In this document: one piece after another, positions 1 to 10,223 of the stretch
Layout: every line of letters begins with the position of its first letter
How positions within the stretch are numbered: position 1 is the first letter of the stretch
Source: an uncultured Clostridia bacterium
Lineage (GTDB): Bacteria > Bacillota > Clostridia > Oscillospirales > Acutalibacteraceae
Direction of reading: 5' to 3'
Assembly (NCBI GenBank): GCA_944380885.1
Contig: CALWIZ010000004.1
Location: 44,438 to 108,437 of the forward strand
DNA length: 64,000 bases
Notes under the pieces: model-generated
Database searches by the model: none
The model's input: the letters and a program-made list of their open reading frames with translations, nothing else
Told to the model about the DNA's origin: nothing
Position numbers and translations under genes: made by a program

Positions 1-3000
1 TTAATATCATAGTTTCCTGGCACGTTCTTGTAAAGGTCGGCAGCGTACCTTTCTGCATGACCCATCTTTCCGAACACTCTGCCGTCAGGAGAGGTAATAC
101 CCTCTATCGCGTAGACGGAATCATTCGGATTAAAGTGTACATCACTTGTAGCAAAGCCGGAAAGGTCAACATACTGTGTCGCAATCTGGCCGTTTTCGGC
201 GAGCTTCATAACAAGCTCATCGCTCGCTAAGAAACGTCCCTCACCGTGTGAAATCGGAACACTGTAAATATCTCCGACCTGCGTGGCGGCAAGCCACGGA
301 GATTTATTTGACGCTATTCTCGTTCTTACAATTTTTGACTGGTGACGGGAAATAGTGTTGTATGTAAGTGTCGGACAATTTTCATCAGTTTCGATTATTT
401 TACCGTAGGGAACAAGACCTAATTTTATAAGCGCCTGGAAACCGTTGCAGATTCCGCACATAAGTCCGTCTCGTTCTTCAAGAAGACGTGTAACTTCTTC
501 CTTTACCGAGGCGTTGCGGAAGAAAGCGGTAATGAATTTCGCGCTGCCTTCCGGCTCGTCTCCGCCTGAAAATCCGCCGGGAATAAACACTATCTGTGAT
601 TCACGCAGCTTATTGGCGAATGCCTCAACGCTTTCTGCGACAGCCGCCGACGAAAGGTTCTTGATAACAAATATTTCTGGCTCGGCTCCGGCATCACGCA
701 TTATTTTTGCGCTGTCAAACTCGCAGTTTGTGCCGGGGAAAACAGGTATAAGTACGCGCGGCTTTGCCGTTTTTACCTTCGGTGCAACACGGTCAGTTGC
801 TTTATAGCTGAAATTCTGCATTGCTGAATGACTGTCCGGAATGTTGCAGCGGAAAACACTTTCAAGCTTGTTTTCGTAAATATCAAGCAACTCGGAAAGT
901 TCAAGCGATTCACCTAAAAGCGATATTTTTCCGTCATCAGTAACGGTTCCCACAGTTAATGCGTCCTCAACGTCGTCTGTAACTTCAAGCAGGAAGCCTG
1001 CATAGCAGTAATCAAATATACCCTCACAGCACATATTACCGTCAAACTCAAATCCGAGTGAGTTTCCGAAGCACATTTTCATTACAGCCTCGGCTATTCC
1101 TCCCATTCCGGGAGTATAGCAGGCGACAGCCCTGCCGGAGCGTATAAGCGCCGTCACTTTTTCAAATGTCTTTAAAAGAGAAGCCGTGTCAGGCAGACCG
1201 TTTTCATTGTAAACAGGGCAGAGCATAACAACCTTATCGCCGGATTTTTTGAATTCCGGTGATATTATATCGGAGGTTTTGGCGGTCGTTACGGCAAATG
1301 AAACGAGGGTAGGGGGGACATCTAAATTCTCAAAGGTTCCGCTCATAGAGTCTTTGCCGCCGATTGCGCCTATCTGAAGTTCGGTTTGCGCTTTAAAAGC
1401 ACCGAGAAGTGCGGCAAGCGGTTTTCCCCAGCGCTTCGGGTCTTTACCGAGACGCTCAAAATATTCCTGGAACGTAAGATAAACGTCTTTAAATTCGGCA
1501 CCGGTGGCTATCAGTTTGCAGACCGATTCTATAACGGCAAGATACGCTCCGTGATACGGACTCTGTTCCGTAATAAACGGATTGTAGCCCCAAGCCATAA
1601 GCGAGCAGTCGTCTGTATGCTTTTTCTCAACCGAGATTTTCTGCACCATAGCCTGAATAGGAGTGAGCTGATTTTTGCCGCCGAACGGCATAAGCACTGT
1701 TCCGGCGCCGATAGTCGAGTCAAACTGCTCGGATAGACCTCTCTTTGAACATATATTGAGGTCTCCGGCAAGAGACTTGTAATTTTCGATAAAACTGCCG
1801 CCGACGGTTTTGCCTATCGGCTGCGGCTTTTCTGCAAATGCGGTTATATGCTTTTCAGCACCGTTTGAGTTTAAAAACTCACGGCTTATATCAACAATAG
1901 CCTTGCCGTTCCAGTTCATTGTAAGTCTCGGGTCGGCTTTTACTACCGCGACAGGTGTTGCTTCAAGGTTTTCTGAGGCAGCGAGAGCCAAAAACCGGTC
2001 AACATTTTCAGGCTCAATAACAACAGCCATTCTTTCCTGAGATTCGCTGATTGCAAGCTCTGTTCCGTCAAGTCCGTCATATTTTTTAGGAACGGCGTTA
2101 AGGTCGATCTCAAGTCCGTCAGCCAGCTCTCCGATAGCGACTGAAACGCCGCCCGCTCCGAAATCGTTGCAGCGTTTTATCATTCGGCACGCTTCTGCGT
2201 TTCTGAACAGTCTTTGCAGCTTTCTTTCCTCCGGTGCGTTTCCTTTCTGAACCTCGGCACCGCAGGTTTCGAGTGACTGTAAAGTGTGCGATTTTGAAGA
2301 ACCGGTAGCGCCTCCGCAGCCGTCACGTCCTGTTCTGCCGCCTAAAAGTATAACGATATCTCCGGGATCAGGACATTCGCGCCGTACGTTGCAGGCCGGT
2401 GCGGCGGCAATTACCGCGCCTATTTCCATACGCTTTGCCGCATATCCGTCATGGTATATCTCATCAACAATTCCGGTGGCAAGGCCTATCTGGTTGCCGT
2501 AGGATGAATAACCGTCCGCCGCGGTGGTGACAAGTTTTCTCTGCGGCAGCTTTCCGGGCATAGTTTCCTTTACGCTCTTAAGCGGGTCGGCCGCTCCCGT
2601 AACTCGCATTGCGCCGTATACATACGAGCGTCCGGACAGCGGATCACGGATAGCTCCGCCTATACATGTAGCAGCGCCGCCGAAAGGCTCTATTTCCGTC
2701 GGGTGATTGTGCGTCTCATTCTTAAACAGCAGCAGCCAGTCTTCATCGTTGCCGTCAACATTCACCTTGATTTTGACGGTACAGGCGTTTATCTCTTCCG
2801 ATTCGTCGAGCTTGTCAAGCTTGCCCTTTGATTTAAGATATTTAACGGCTATTGTGGCTAAATCCATAAGGCAGACCGGCTTTGTTCGTCCGAGCTCCCT
2901 GCGTACATTCAGATAGTCGTTGTAGGCGTTTTGCAGCAGCTCGTCCTCAAATTCGGCGCCGTCTATATTTGTGAGGAATGTGGTATGACGGCAATGGTCT

Positions 3001-3656
3001 GACCAGTATGTATCAATCATTCTGATTTCGGTCATGGTCGGGTCGCGGTGCTCGGACTTGAAATAATCCTGACAAAACGCTATATCATCCGCGTCCATCG
3101 CGAGTCCGTATTTTTTTACAAATTCCTCAAGCGCCGTGCGGTCAAGTTTTATAAAACCGTCAAGTGTGGCTACGGAATCCGGTATATCGTACTTTACGGC
3201 AAGGGTTTCGGGCTTTTCGAGTGACGCCTCACGCGCTTCAACAGGGTTTATAACATATTTCTTGATGGCGGCAAGCTCCGCATCGGTCACATTGCCGTAA
3301 ATAATGTAAACTTTTGCGGTGCGGATAACAGGACGTTCACCCTTTGAGATAAGCTGAATGCACTGCGCCGCTGAGTCGGCTCTCTGGTCGAACTGACCCG
3401 GCAGATACTCGACCGCGAAAATCGCCTGACCGTCGTTTTCAAGCTCTGAATAGGTATTGTCAAGCTGCGGCTCGGAAAAAACCGTTTTTACGGCATAATC
3501 AAACAGTTCGGACTCGATATTTTCCGCGTCATAACGGTTTATCACGCGTATATCCTTTACCGAGCTTATCTGCAAAAGACCGTTAATATCCGAAAGCAGC
3601 GCTTTCGCTTCGTGTGCAAGCTCCTTTTTCTTTTCGGAAAAAATGCGGTATACCAT
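1..3656 (-). CDS. purL: Phosphoribosylformylglycinamidine synthase, large single-chain form (3' end cut by window edge)
   Basis: Converts FGAR, glutamine and ATP to FGAM in IMP synthesis. About 1,218 codons are readable without a stop before the left edge. The last visible residues (GHAERY..., then a short tail) are typical of the extreme C-terminus, so probably only a few residues are missing. Domain order: PurS-like N-terminal region, two AIR-synthase-like halves (HNHPTEIEPFGGAA ATP-site motif in the first), then a class I glutaminase with nucleophile in CGICNGFQ (Cys at about residue 1070). Because synthetase and glutaminase are fused, no separate purS or purQ is needed, and none is present. 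It is the last gene of the purine operon. The ATG overlaps the purD stop by one base (TAATG), implying translational coupling. The family assignment (clostridial clade of long PurL proteins) is from motif recognition and is secure. Confidence 0.96.
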   Translation of the reverse strand, partial: MVYRIFSEKKKELAHEAKALLSDINGLLQISSVKDIRVINRYDAENIESELFDYAVKTVFSEPQLDNTYSELENDGQAIFAVEYLPGQFDQRADSAAQCIQLISKGERPVIRTAKVYIIYGNVTDAELAAIKKYVINPVEAREASLEKPETLAVKYDIPDSVATLDGFIKLDRTALEEFVKKYGLAMDADDIAFCQDYFKSEHRDPTMTEIRMIDTYWSDHCRHTTFLTNIDGAEFEDELLQNAYNDYLNVRRELGRTKPVCLMDLATIAVKYLKSKGKLDKLDESEEINACTVKIKVNVDGNDEDWLLLFKNETHNHPTEIEPFGGAATCIGGAIRDPLSGRSYVYGAMRVTGAADPLKSVKETMPGKLPQRKLVTTAADGYSSYGNQIGLATGIVDEIYHDGYAAKRMEIGAVIAAAPACNVRRECPDPGDIVILLGGRTGRDGCGGATGSSKSHTLQSLETCGAEVQKGNAPEERKLQRLFRNAEACRMIKRCNDFGAGGVSVAIGELADGLEIDLNAVPKKYDGLDGTELAISESQERMAVVIEPENVDRFLALAASENLEATPVAVVKADPRLTMNWNGKAIVDISREFLNSNGAEKHITAFAEKPQPIGKTVGGSFIENYKSLAGDLNICSKRGLSEQFDSTIGAGTVLMPFGGKNQLTPIQAMVQKISVEKKHTDDCSLMAWGYNPFITEQSPYHGAYLAVIESVCKLIATGAEFKDVYLTFQEYFERLGKDPKRWGKPLAALLGAFKAQTELQIGAIGGKDSMSGTFENLDVPPTLVSFAVTTAKTSDIISPEFKKSGDKVVMLCPVYNENGLPDTASLLKTFEKVTALIRSGRAVACYTPGMGGIAEAVMKMCFGNSLGFEFDGNMCCEGIFDYCYAGFLLEVTDDVEDALTVGTVTDDGKISLLGESLELSELLDIYENKLESVFRCNIPDSHSAMQNFSYKATDRVAPKVKTAKPRVLIPVFPGTNCEFDSAKIMRDAGAEPEIFVIKNLSSAAVAESVEAFANKLRESQIVFIPGGFSGGDEPEGSAKFITAFFRNASVKEEVTRLLEERDGLMCGICNGFQALIKLGLVPYGKIIETDENCPTLTYNTISRHQSKIVRTRIASNKSPWLAATQVGDIYSVPISHGEGRFLASDELVMKLAENGQIATQYVDLSGFATSDVHFNPNDSVYAIEGITSPDGRVFGKMGHAERYAADLYKNVPGNYDI

Positions 3657-4927
3657 TATTTTATCTCCTTTGCTTTCAGCGCTCTGGCTCCTATATCATG
3701 ACGGTAAAAAGCGTTTTTAAAGTTTACTTTTTTGGTTTTAAGATATGCTGCTTCTATGGCTTTCTCAAGAGTATCGGCAGTTGCGGTAACACCCAATACA
3801 CGACCTCCCGCGGTTTTAAGTACGCCGTTTTCGAGTTTAGCGCCGGCAACATAAACACTGTCCGCTACATCAGGTGAAATTTGAAGCTCAAAACCGCTTT
3901 CGTATTTCTGCGGGTATCCGCTTGACGCCATAACCACGCATGCGGCATATTCACTTTTAAAATTAACTTCAGTTTCAGCAAGGGTACCGTTTGTGACAGC
4001 CTGCATAACTGTTAATAAATCACTTTGGAGCAGCGGCAGCACCACCTGTGTTTCTGGGTCGCCGAAGCGGCAGTTGTATTCAATTACCTTGGGTCCGTCC
4101 TCCGTCAGCATAAGTCCGAAGTAGAGACATCCCTTAAAGGTTCGTCCCTCGGCGTTCATAGCGTTCATTGTGGGAATAAATATTTTCTCCATACATTCAT
4201 TTGCTATTTCTTCAGTATAATACGGATTTGGCGCCACGGTTCCCATGCCGCCGGTATTCAAGCCCTTGTCGCCGTCAAGCGCGCGCTTATGATCCATTGA
4301 AGATACCATGGGAACAAGCGTTTTTCCGTCGGTAAAGGACAGCACGGAAACCTCCGGACCGGTAAGAAATTCCTCAATTACAATATTAGCGCCGCTTTCG
4401 CCGAAGATCCTGTCCTCCATTATAGAACGGACAGCTTCTTTTGCCGCTTCGCATGTTTCGGCTATAATAACTCCCTTTCCGAGCGCGAGACCGTCAGCCT
4501 TAATAACCGTCGGTATCGGTGCGGTTTCAAGATAAACAAGAGCGTCGTCAGGGTTGGAAAAAACCTCATACCGCGCTGTGGGAATACCGTATTTCTTCAT
4601 AAGATTTTTTGAAAAAACCTTGCTGCCCTCGATTATCGCTGCTTTTTTATCCGGTCCGAAGCAGGGGATACCCGCATCTGTCAGCGCGTCAACCGCTCCT
4701 AAAACGAGCGGGTCGTCAGGGGCAACAACCGCGTAATCTATTTTATTATCAAGCGCAAATTTTACTTGACCGTCGATATCTTTTGCGCCGATATCTACAC
4801 AGACAGCGTCCGCTGCTATACCTCCGTTTCCGGGAAGGGCGTAAATTTCGCTTACCGCCGGATTTTCCTTCAGTTTCTTTATTATGGCGTGCTCGCGTCC
4901 GCCGCCGCCTACTACCATTATTTTCAT
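3656..4927 (-). CDS. purD: Phosphoribosylamine-glycine ligase (GAR synthetase)
   Basis: Second step of IMP synthesis: phosphoribosylamine + glycine + ATP to GAR. It is an ATP-grasp enzyme of 423 residues, the usual length. The N-terminus has the MKIMVVGGGGREHAI signature, a central ATP-grasp region contains ADGLALGKGV, and LYFGLMLTEDGPKVIEYNCRFGDPE carries metal-binding acidic residues. An upstream in-frame ATG 20 codons earlier exists, but the start at 4927 has AGGAG at good spacing and matches the family N-terminus. Its stop shares a base with the purL start. A strong hairpin lies in the 56-base gap after glyA, just upstream. GlyA in the same operon can supply or consume the glycine substrate. 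Confidence 0.96.
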   Translation of the reverse strand: MKIMVVGGGGREHAIIKKLKENPAVSEIYALPGNGGIAADAVCVDIGAKDIDGQVKFALDNKIDYAVVAPDDPLVLGAVDALTDAGIPCFGPDKKAAIIEGSKVFSKNLMKKYGIPTARYEVFSNPDDALVYLETAPIPTVIKADGLALGKGVIIAETCEAAKEAVRSIMEDRIFGESGANIVIEEFLTGPEVSVLSFTDGKTLVPMVSSMDHKRALDGDKGLNTGGMGTVAPNPYYTEEIANECMEKIFIPTMNAMNAEGRTFKGCLYFGLMLTEDGPKVIEYNCRFGDPETQVVLPLLQSDLLTVMQAVTNGTLAETEVNFKSEYAACVVMASSGYPQKYESGFELQISPDVADSVYVAGAKLENGVLKTAGGRVLGVTATADTLEKAIEAAYLKTKKVNFKNAFYRHDIGARALKAKEIK

Positions 4928-4947
4928 TTTCTCACTCCTGTAACGGA

Positions 4948-4976
4948 CGCAAGCCGGCTGTTTCTGCCGGCTTACG
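4948..4976 (-). other. Intercistronic stem-loop between glyA and purD
   Basis: Stem of 11 pairs (AAGCCGGC core extended by a G-U and two G-C pairs) with a 7-base loop, lying between the glyA stop and the purD ribosome binding site. No U tract follows, so it is not a standard terminator. It may be an RNA-processing or stability element that sets relative expression of glyA and purDL. The function is inference. Confidence 0.6.
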
Positions 4977-4983
4977 GGTATTA

Positions 4984-6219
4984 TCAATAAATCGGGAAGT
5001 GTGAGCAGAGCTCCTGCACCTCGTCTGAAATTCTGTCTTTCGTTCCCTCAAAATCGTTTACAGTTTCGCTAATCCATTTGGCGATCTTGAGCATTTCAGG
5101 CTCCCTGAAGCCTCTTGTCGTTACGGCAGGCGTGCCGATACGAAGTCCGCTTGTGACAAACGGGCTCTGCGGGTCGTTCGGAACCGTATTCTTATTCGCG
5201 GTGATGTGAACCTCATCAAGCCTGTGTTCGAGCTCTTTGCCGGTAATACCGTTCTTTATGAGCTTTAAGAGCATAAGATGATTGTCGGTACCGCCTGATA
5301 CTATATCGAGACCTTCTTTAATAAGTGCATCGCAGAGAACCTTTGCGTTCTTTATTATCTGGGTCTGATACTCTTTAAACTCAGGTGTGAGTGCCTCGCC
5401 CAAAGCAACCGCTTTAGCGGCGATTATATGCATAAGCGGACCGCCCTGCGTGCCGGGGAAAACCGCCTTGTCAATCTGCTTGGCATACTGCTCCTTGCAG
5501 AGAATAAGTCCGCCGCGAGGGCCTCGTAATGTTTTATGTGTGGTTGTTGTTACAACATCGGCATAGGGGACAGGGGACGGGTGGAGACCTGCCGCAACAA
5601 GACCGGCAATGTGCGCCATATCCACCATAAGATATGCTCCGACCTCGTCGGCAATTTCACGGCAGCGCGCAAAATCTATTGTCCTTGAATAGGCGCTGGC
5701 ACCTGCGAGTATCAGCTTCGGCTTGCATTCAAGCGCGATTTCACGCATTTTGTTATAGTCTATCATTTCGGTTTCGTCGTTTACACCGTAGGGAACGATG
5801 TTGAAATATTTGCCTGAAATATTTACCGGTGAGCCGTGCGAGAGATGTCCGCCCTGCTGGAGATTCATACCCATAAAGGTATCGCCCGGCTGTAAAAGGG
5901 CAAAGAATACCGCGAGGTTGGCGTTAGCGCCGCTGTGCGGCTGCACATTCGCGTGCTCGGCTCCAAAGAGCTTTTTAGCGCGCTCGCGCGCGATTTCCTC
6001 GGCAATATCAACGCACTGGCAGCCGCCGTAATAGCGCTTGCCCGGATAGCCTTCGGCGTATTTGTTTGTAAGAACGCTTCCTGCGGCTAAAAGTACTGCC
6101 TTTGAAACGATATTTTCGGAGGCTATAAGCTCTATATTGTGCTGCTGGCGCTCAAGCTCCTTGTTGCACGCCTCGTAAACCTCCGCGTCGTAATTTTTAA
6201 GCTCGTCAAAAAAATTCAT
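4984..6219 (-). CDS. glyA: Serine hydroxymethyltransferase
   Basis: PLP enzyme interconverting serine + THF and glycine + 5,10-methylene-THF. The 411-residue length is normal. Visible signatures: [15 protein letters not shown] and [15 protein letters not shown] in the N-terminal part, HIAGLVAAG, and the PLP-lysine motif [14 protein letters not shown]. Start at 6219 is preceded by AAAGGAG. It sits inside the purine operon, between the AICAR formyltransferase and purD. This makes sense because it feeds one-carbon units to PurN and PurH and provides glycine for PurD. It is presumably under the same ZTP riboswitch as the other genes (inference from co-direction and short gaps). Confidence 0.97.
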   Translation of the reverse strand: MNFFDELKNYDAEVYEACNKELERQQHNIELIASENIVSKAVLLAAGSVLTNKYAEGYPGKRYYGGCQCVDIAEEIARERAKKLFGAEHANVQPHSGANANLAVFFALLQPGDTFMGMNLQQGGHLSHGSPVNISGKYFNIVPYGVNDETEMIDYNKMREIALECKPKLILAGASAYSRTIDFARCREIADEVGAYLMVDMAHIAGLVAAGLHPSPVPYADVVTTTTHKTLRGPRGGLILCKEQYAKQIDKAVFPGTQGGPLMHIIAAKAVALGEALTPEFKEYQTQIIKNAKVLCDALIKEGLDIVSGGTDNHLMLLKLIKNGITGKELEHRLDEVHITANKNTVPNDPQSPFVTSGLRIGTPAVTTRGFREPEMLKIAKWISETVNDFEGTKDRISDEVQELCSHFPIY

Positions 6220-6247
6220 CGGTTTATTCTCCTTTATTACAGTTATA

Positions 6248-7432
6248 TCAGTGATGGAAGAGTCTCATTCCGGTAAACGCCATAGCGATACCGTACTTGT
6301 TGCAGCAGTTTATGACTATATCGTCTCTTATTGAACCGCCCGGCTCGGCGATATAAGAAACACCGCTTCTGTACGCGCGCTCAATATTGTCGTCAAACGG
6401 GAAGAAAGCGTCCGAACCGAGCGCCACACCTGAGATGCCTGAAAGATAATTTTTTATTTCCTCATCTGTAAGCGGCTCGGGGCGTGTTTTAAAGTATTTC
6501 TGCCATATGCCGTCGGCGCATACGTCTTCTTCATTGCGGTTGATGTAACCGTCTATTATATTGTCGCGGTCGGGTCTTTTTATATCGTCCTTGAAGGGAA
6601 GGTTCAGAACCTTGTCATACTGACGCATAAACCATGTATCCGCTTTGCTTCCGGCAAGACGCGTGCAGTGAACTCTTGACTGCTGACCGGCTCCGACGCC
6701 TATCGCCTGACCGTCTACGGCAAAGCAAACTGAGTTTGACTGCGTATATTTAAGTGTAATAAGCGAAATTATAAGATCACGTTTTGCGCTGTCGGGAATA
6801 TTTTTATTTTCGGTGACTATGTTTTCAAGAAGTGAGCTGTCAATCTTGAAATTATTTCTGCCCTGTTCAAAGGTTATTCCGAAAACCTGTTTGCGCTCCC
6901 TTTCTTCGGGAACATAACTTGGGTCTATCTCTACAATGTTGTAATTCCCGTTTCTTTTTGATTTGAGAATTTCAAGCGCTTCAGGCTCATAACCCGGAGC
7001 GATAATTCCGTCAGACACCTCGCGCTTTATCAGAAGAGCGGTTGTTGTGTCACATACATCGGAAAGGGCTACCCAGTCACCAAATGAGCACATACGGTCG
7101 GTGCCTCTCGCTCTCGCGTAGGCGCAGGCGAGGGGAGAATCGTCAAGATTTTCAATATCGTCCACAAAACAGGCTTTTTTGAGTTTGTCCGGCAAAACTG
7201 TTCCAACAGCGGCGCTTGTGGGGCTGACATGCTTAAACGAGGTTACAGCCGGAAGTCCGAGTGCTTCTTTGAGCTCCTTTACAAGCTGCCATGAGTTGAA
7301 AGCGTCAAGAAAATTTATGTAACCCGGCTTACCGTTGAGAATTTTTATGGGCAGATCGCTTCCGTTTTCCATAAAAATTCTGGCAGGCTTCTGATTGGGA
7401 TTGCAGCCGTATTTAAGTTCAAACTCTTTCAT
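6248..7432 (-). CDS. purH: AICAR formyltransferase, stand-alone (no IMP cyclohydrolase domain)
   Basis: Transfers the formyl group of 10-formyl-THF to AICAR to give FAICAR. At 394 residues it lacks the roughly 200-residue N-terminal MGS-like IMP cyclohydrolase domain of ordinary PurH (about 510-530 residues). The protein begins almost directly with the transformylase motif [11 protein letters not shown]. The catalytic Lys-His pair is visible in [12 protein letters not shown], and [18 protein letters not shown] is the conserved purine-site region. The missing cyclohydrolase step is supplied by the PurO-type gene at 8893-9612 in the same operon. Start ATG has AGGAGG nine bases upstream; the purB stop is 11 bases away. 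Naming it purH follows common practice for the stand-alone clostridial form. Confidence 0.93.
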   Translation of the reverse strand: MKEFELKYGCNPNQKPARIFMENGSDLPIKILNGKPGYINFLDAFNSWQLVKELKEALGLPAVTSFKHVSPTSAAVGTVLPDKLKKACFVDDIENLDDSPLACAYARARGTDRMCSFGDWVALSDVCDTTTALLIKREVSDGIIAPGYEPEALEILKSKRNGNYNIVEIDPSYVPEERERKQVFGITFEQGRNNFKIDSSLLENIVTENKNIPDSAKRDLIISLITLKYTQSNSVCFAVDGQAIGVGAGQQSRVHCTRLAGSKADTWFMRQYDKVLNLPFKDDIKRPDRDNIIDGYINRNEEDVCADGIWQKYFKTRPEPLTDEEIKNYLSGISGVALGSDAFFPFDDNIERAYRSGVSYIAEPGGSIRDDIVINCCNKYGIAMAFTGMRLFHH

Positions 7433-7443
7433 TTGTATCCTCC

Positions 7444-8880
7444 TTATACGTTTAATACCGCGTCAACCGGCTCGGTATAGTGCTTTTTAAGTATCGGTTC
7501 TATAATGTCTTTTATAAATTCCTCGGTCTGGGAAACGCTTCTGCCTATGTACTTGGAAGGCTCAAGCTCTTTTAAAATTTCTTCCTTTGTAAGAGGAATC
7601 CTGCTGTCCTCAGCTATACGGTCAATAAGGTTGTTTGATTCACCGTGCAGCTTGACCCGTGCCGCCGCCTCATGCGAATATACCCTTATTATCTCGTGAA
7701 GCTCCTGACGGTCGCCGCCGCGCTTTACCGATTCCATCATAATGTTTTCGGTTGCCATAAACGGCAGCTTTTCCATAACTCTTTTCTTTATAACGTTTTC
7801 GTAGACAACAAGACCTGAAGTAACATTGATGTAGATATTCAATATTGCGTCAACCGCTAAAAACGCCTCAGCAACTGAAATACGTTTATTTGCGCTGTCG
7901 TCAAGCGTGCGCTCAAACCATTGTGTTCCGGCGGTCATGGCTGGATTAACAGAATCGGCTATCACATAGCGCGCAAGAGATGAAATTCTTTCACAGCGCA
8001 TGGGATTGCGTTTGTAGGGCATAGCCGAGGAACCTATCTGATTTTTTTCAAACGGTTCTTCCATTTCCTCAAATGACTGAAGCAGTCTCATATCGTTTGA
8101 GAATTTATATGCGCTCTGCGCGAAGCCTGATAATACAGAAAGGAAATAAGAATCGACCTTTCTTGAATAGGTCTGACCGGAAACCGGAACGCAGGCGTCA
8201 AATCCCATATCCTGCGCTATAAGTGCTTCAAGTTTTTTAACCTTTTTTTCGTCTCCTCCGAAAAGCTCCATAAAGCTTGCCTGTGTGCCGGTAGTACCCT
8301 TTGAGCCGAGCAGCTTTAAGCGTGAAAGCTGATAATCAAGATTGTCAATATCCTGTGACAACTCATACATCCAGAGTGTAGCTCTTTTGCCGACCGTAGT
8401 CAGCTGTGCCGGCTGCAAATGAGTGTAGGCAAGACAGGGGAGAGCTTTATACTTATCTGCAAATTCGGAAAGATTTTTAAGCACCTGTGCGGCTTTCTTC
8501 TGAATAATCCCAGAAGCCTCACGAAGAATTATCACATCGGTATTGTCGCCGACATAACAGCTTGTAGCGCCGAGGTGTATTATCGGTTCGGCATGGGGAC
8601 ACTGCATTCCGTAGGCGTAAACGTGTGACATAACGTCGTGACGCACCTTTTTTTCGCGCTCTTCGGCAACATCGTAATTTATGTCGTCCTTATGCGCTTC
8701 AAGCTCTTCAATCTGCTCATCGGTAATGTTAAGACCTAACTTTTTTTCGGCTTTGGCAAGCGCTATCCAGAGACGGCGCCATGTTCTGAACTTAAAGTTT
8801 TCGGAAAAAACATGCTGCATTTCTTTGCTCGCGTAACGGGTGGAGAAAGGCGAAATATAAATATCCTTATTGTCCGGCAT
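7444..8880 (-). CDS. purB: Adenylosuccinate lyase
   Basis: Cleaves SAICAR to AICAR + fumarate in IMP synthesis and adenylosuccinate to AMP + fumarate. It is therefore used twice, the second time with PurA encoded at 53.6-54.8 kb. 478 residues, fumarase/aspartase superfamily. The flexible signature loop is GSSAMPYKRNPMRCE (around residue 285), and HLGATSCYVGDN is the conserved N-terminal catalytic region. The length and ending (KYIGRSVSQTEEFI) fit the eukaryote-like PurB group seen in many clostridia. GGAG precedes the ATG. It lies 12 bases after purO and 11 before purH, so it is clearly in the operon. Confidence 0.96.
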   Translation of the reverse strand: MPDNKDIYISPFSTRYASKEMQHVFSENFKFRTWRRLWIALAKAEKKLGLNITDEQIEELEAHKDDINYDVAEEREKKVRHDVMSHVYAYGMQCPHAEPIIHLGATSCYVGDNTDVIILREASGIIQKKAAQVLKNLSEFADKYKALPCLAYTHLQPAQLTTVGKRATLWMYELSQDIDNLDYQLSRLKLLGSKGTTGTQASFMELFGGDEKKVKKLEALIAQDMGFDACVPVSGQTYSRKVDSYFLSVLSGFAQSAYKFSNDMRLLQSFEEMEEPFEKNQIGSSAMPYKRNPMRCERISSLARYVIADSVNPAMTAGTQWFERTLDDSANKRISVAEAFLAVDAILNIYINVTSGLVVYENVIKKRVMEKLPFMATENIMMESVKRGGDRQELHEIIRVYSHEAAARVKLHGESNNLIDRIAEDSRIPLTKEEILKELEPSKYIGRSVSQTEEFIKDIIEPILKKHYTEPVDAVLNV

Positions 8881-8892
8881 TTTTTTATCTCC

Positions 8893-9612
8893 TTATTTAT
8901 TCTTGTTTATAAGCCTCTGCTCATATTTTCCTGTCTTTATATCGGTGTATCTCACATAAAGCGATATTTTATTGTTTTTATCGAGGTTTGCCCATAAATT
9001 ATCGGTAAAATCATCTATGCTGTCCGGAATTTCCACGCGCTCAGGCTCGCCCTGAAATGTAGGAATAGGATTACCGTCACATACATATGTGTGTATAAAA
9101 TGACCGAGACCGGCTTTCGCGGGATATGAGAAAGTATAGCGGCAGCAGTCGGAACCGTCGGCGTCAATGCTTTTGAGAATGCTCATTTCATAGCTGAATT
9201 TTTCGTCGCCGAAATAAACAATACCGCTTATTCTCGGCGTGAGGTTCGGTGCGTCCGGTTCAAACTCACGGGTTTCAAGCGCCTCTTTGAAAGATTTGCC
9301 CTCGGTCATCATATTATAGACGGTGTCGGTCTGGTCGCCGTTTGTGATTATCAGCTTATTATCAAGCTGTCTTACGGCGGAATAAATTATAAGCGACGGG
9401 TCTTCTACCTTTGATGCGTCAAAAGGCTCGGTTTTTACCGTGCCGTTATTTTCGGTAAAAATACGGTTGCGGCTGTTTTCGCTTCTGCCCATTATGAAGT
9501 AGGCGGTAACCGCCTTATCACCCGATTTTGATGTGCCTATCACTATCCCTCTTCCGACATACGAATTGTCCTTTATCAGACTGCCGATGTCATTTATACT
9601 GTAAATATCCAT
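8893..9612 (-). CDS. purO: IMP cyclohydrolase, archaeal PurO type
   Basis: Closes FAICAR to IMP, the last step of de novo purine synthesis. The 239-residue product has the PurO-family features GRGIVIG near residue 20 and a MGRSENSRNR motif near residue 45. It is rich in predicted beta strand, consistent with the Ntn-hydrolase-like fold of archaeal PurO (known for the family). It replaces the missing N-terminal domain of the short PurH encoded two genes downstream. An ATG 21 codons upstream is in frame but lies inside purN. The chosen ATG shares a base with the purN stop (TAATG) and has AAAGGAG in the purN tail. The call rests on motif memory plus the strong operon logic. Confidence 0.9.
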   Translation of the reverse strand: MDIYSINDIGSLIKDNSYVGRGIVIGTSKSGDKAVTAYFIMGRSENSRNRIFTENNGTVKTEPFDASKVEDPSLIIYSAVRQLDNKLIITNGDQTDTVYNMMTEGKSFKEALETREFEPDAPNLTPRISGIVYFGDEKFSYEMSILKSIDADGSDCCRYTFSYPAKAGLGHFIHTYVCDGNPIPTFQGEPERVEIPDSIDDFTDNLWANLDKNNKISLYVRYTDIKTGKYEQRLINKNK

Positions 9613-10223
9613 TATCCGCGCTCCTTTAACATATTTTCGCATACTTTTTCCGCCGACAGGGGAAGTATTTTCCATTCTGCCTCGGTCATGACACGCTTCT
9701 GGAGAGTTTCAGGCGTGTCGCCGTCCTCAATATAAACGGCTTTCTGCATTATTATCTCGCCGCCGTCAGGAATCTCGTTTACGAAATGCACCGTAGCACC
9801 GGTCACCTTTACGCCGTAGGCAAGAGCCGCTTCATGCACATGAAGACCGTAAAAGCCTTTGCCGCAAAAGGACGGTATGAGCGACGGGTGTACATTTATT
9901 ATTCTTTTTTCGTATTTTGAAGTAAATTTCTCACTTAAAATACACATAAATCCGGCAAGGATAATAAGCTCTGTGCCGTTTTGCTCAAGCAGTTCGGTAA
10001 GACGGTTTTCAAAATCCTCCTGTGAAACGCCTTTTTTTACGCATACAGCCGTTTTTATGCCGGCGTTTTTTGCTCTTTCAAGAGCATAGGTGTCCGGATT
10101 GTTTGAAACTACAAGCTTTATTTCTCCGGATTTGATTATACCGGTGCGCTCCGCGTCAATAAGTGCCTGAAGATTGGTGCCGCCGCCCGAAACCAGAACC
10201 GCAATGTTAATTTTTGCGCTCAT
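9612..10223 (-). CDS. purN: Phosphoribosylglycinamide formyltransferase (10-formyl-THF dependent)
   Basis: GAR + 10-formyl-THF to FGAR. 203 residues. N-terminal phosphate-binding [13 protein letters not shown], the catalytic block [13 protein letters not shown] (Asn and His of the family active site), and [16 protein letters not shown] containing the catalytic Asp. The start overlaps the purM stop (ATGA) and the end overlaps the purO start (TAATG), so three enzymes are translationally coupled. Like PurH it depends on 10-formyl-THF, which is why a ZTP-sensing riboswitch is a sensible regulator. No formate-dependent purT is seen. Confidence 0.96.
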   Translation of the reverse strand: MSAKINIAVLVSGGGTNLQALIDAERTGIIKSGEIKLVVSNNPDTYALERAKNAGIKTAVCVKKGVSQEDFENRLTELLEQNGTELIILAGFMCILSEKFTSKYEKRIINVHPSLIPSFCGKGFYGLHVHEAALAYGVKVTGATVHFVNEIPDGGEIIMQKAVYIEDGDTPETLQKRVMTEAEWKILPLSAEKVCENMLKERG

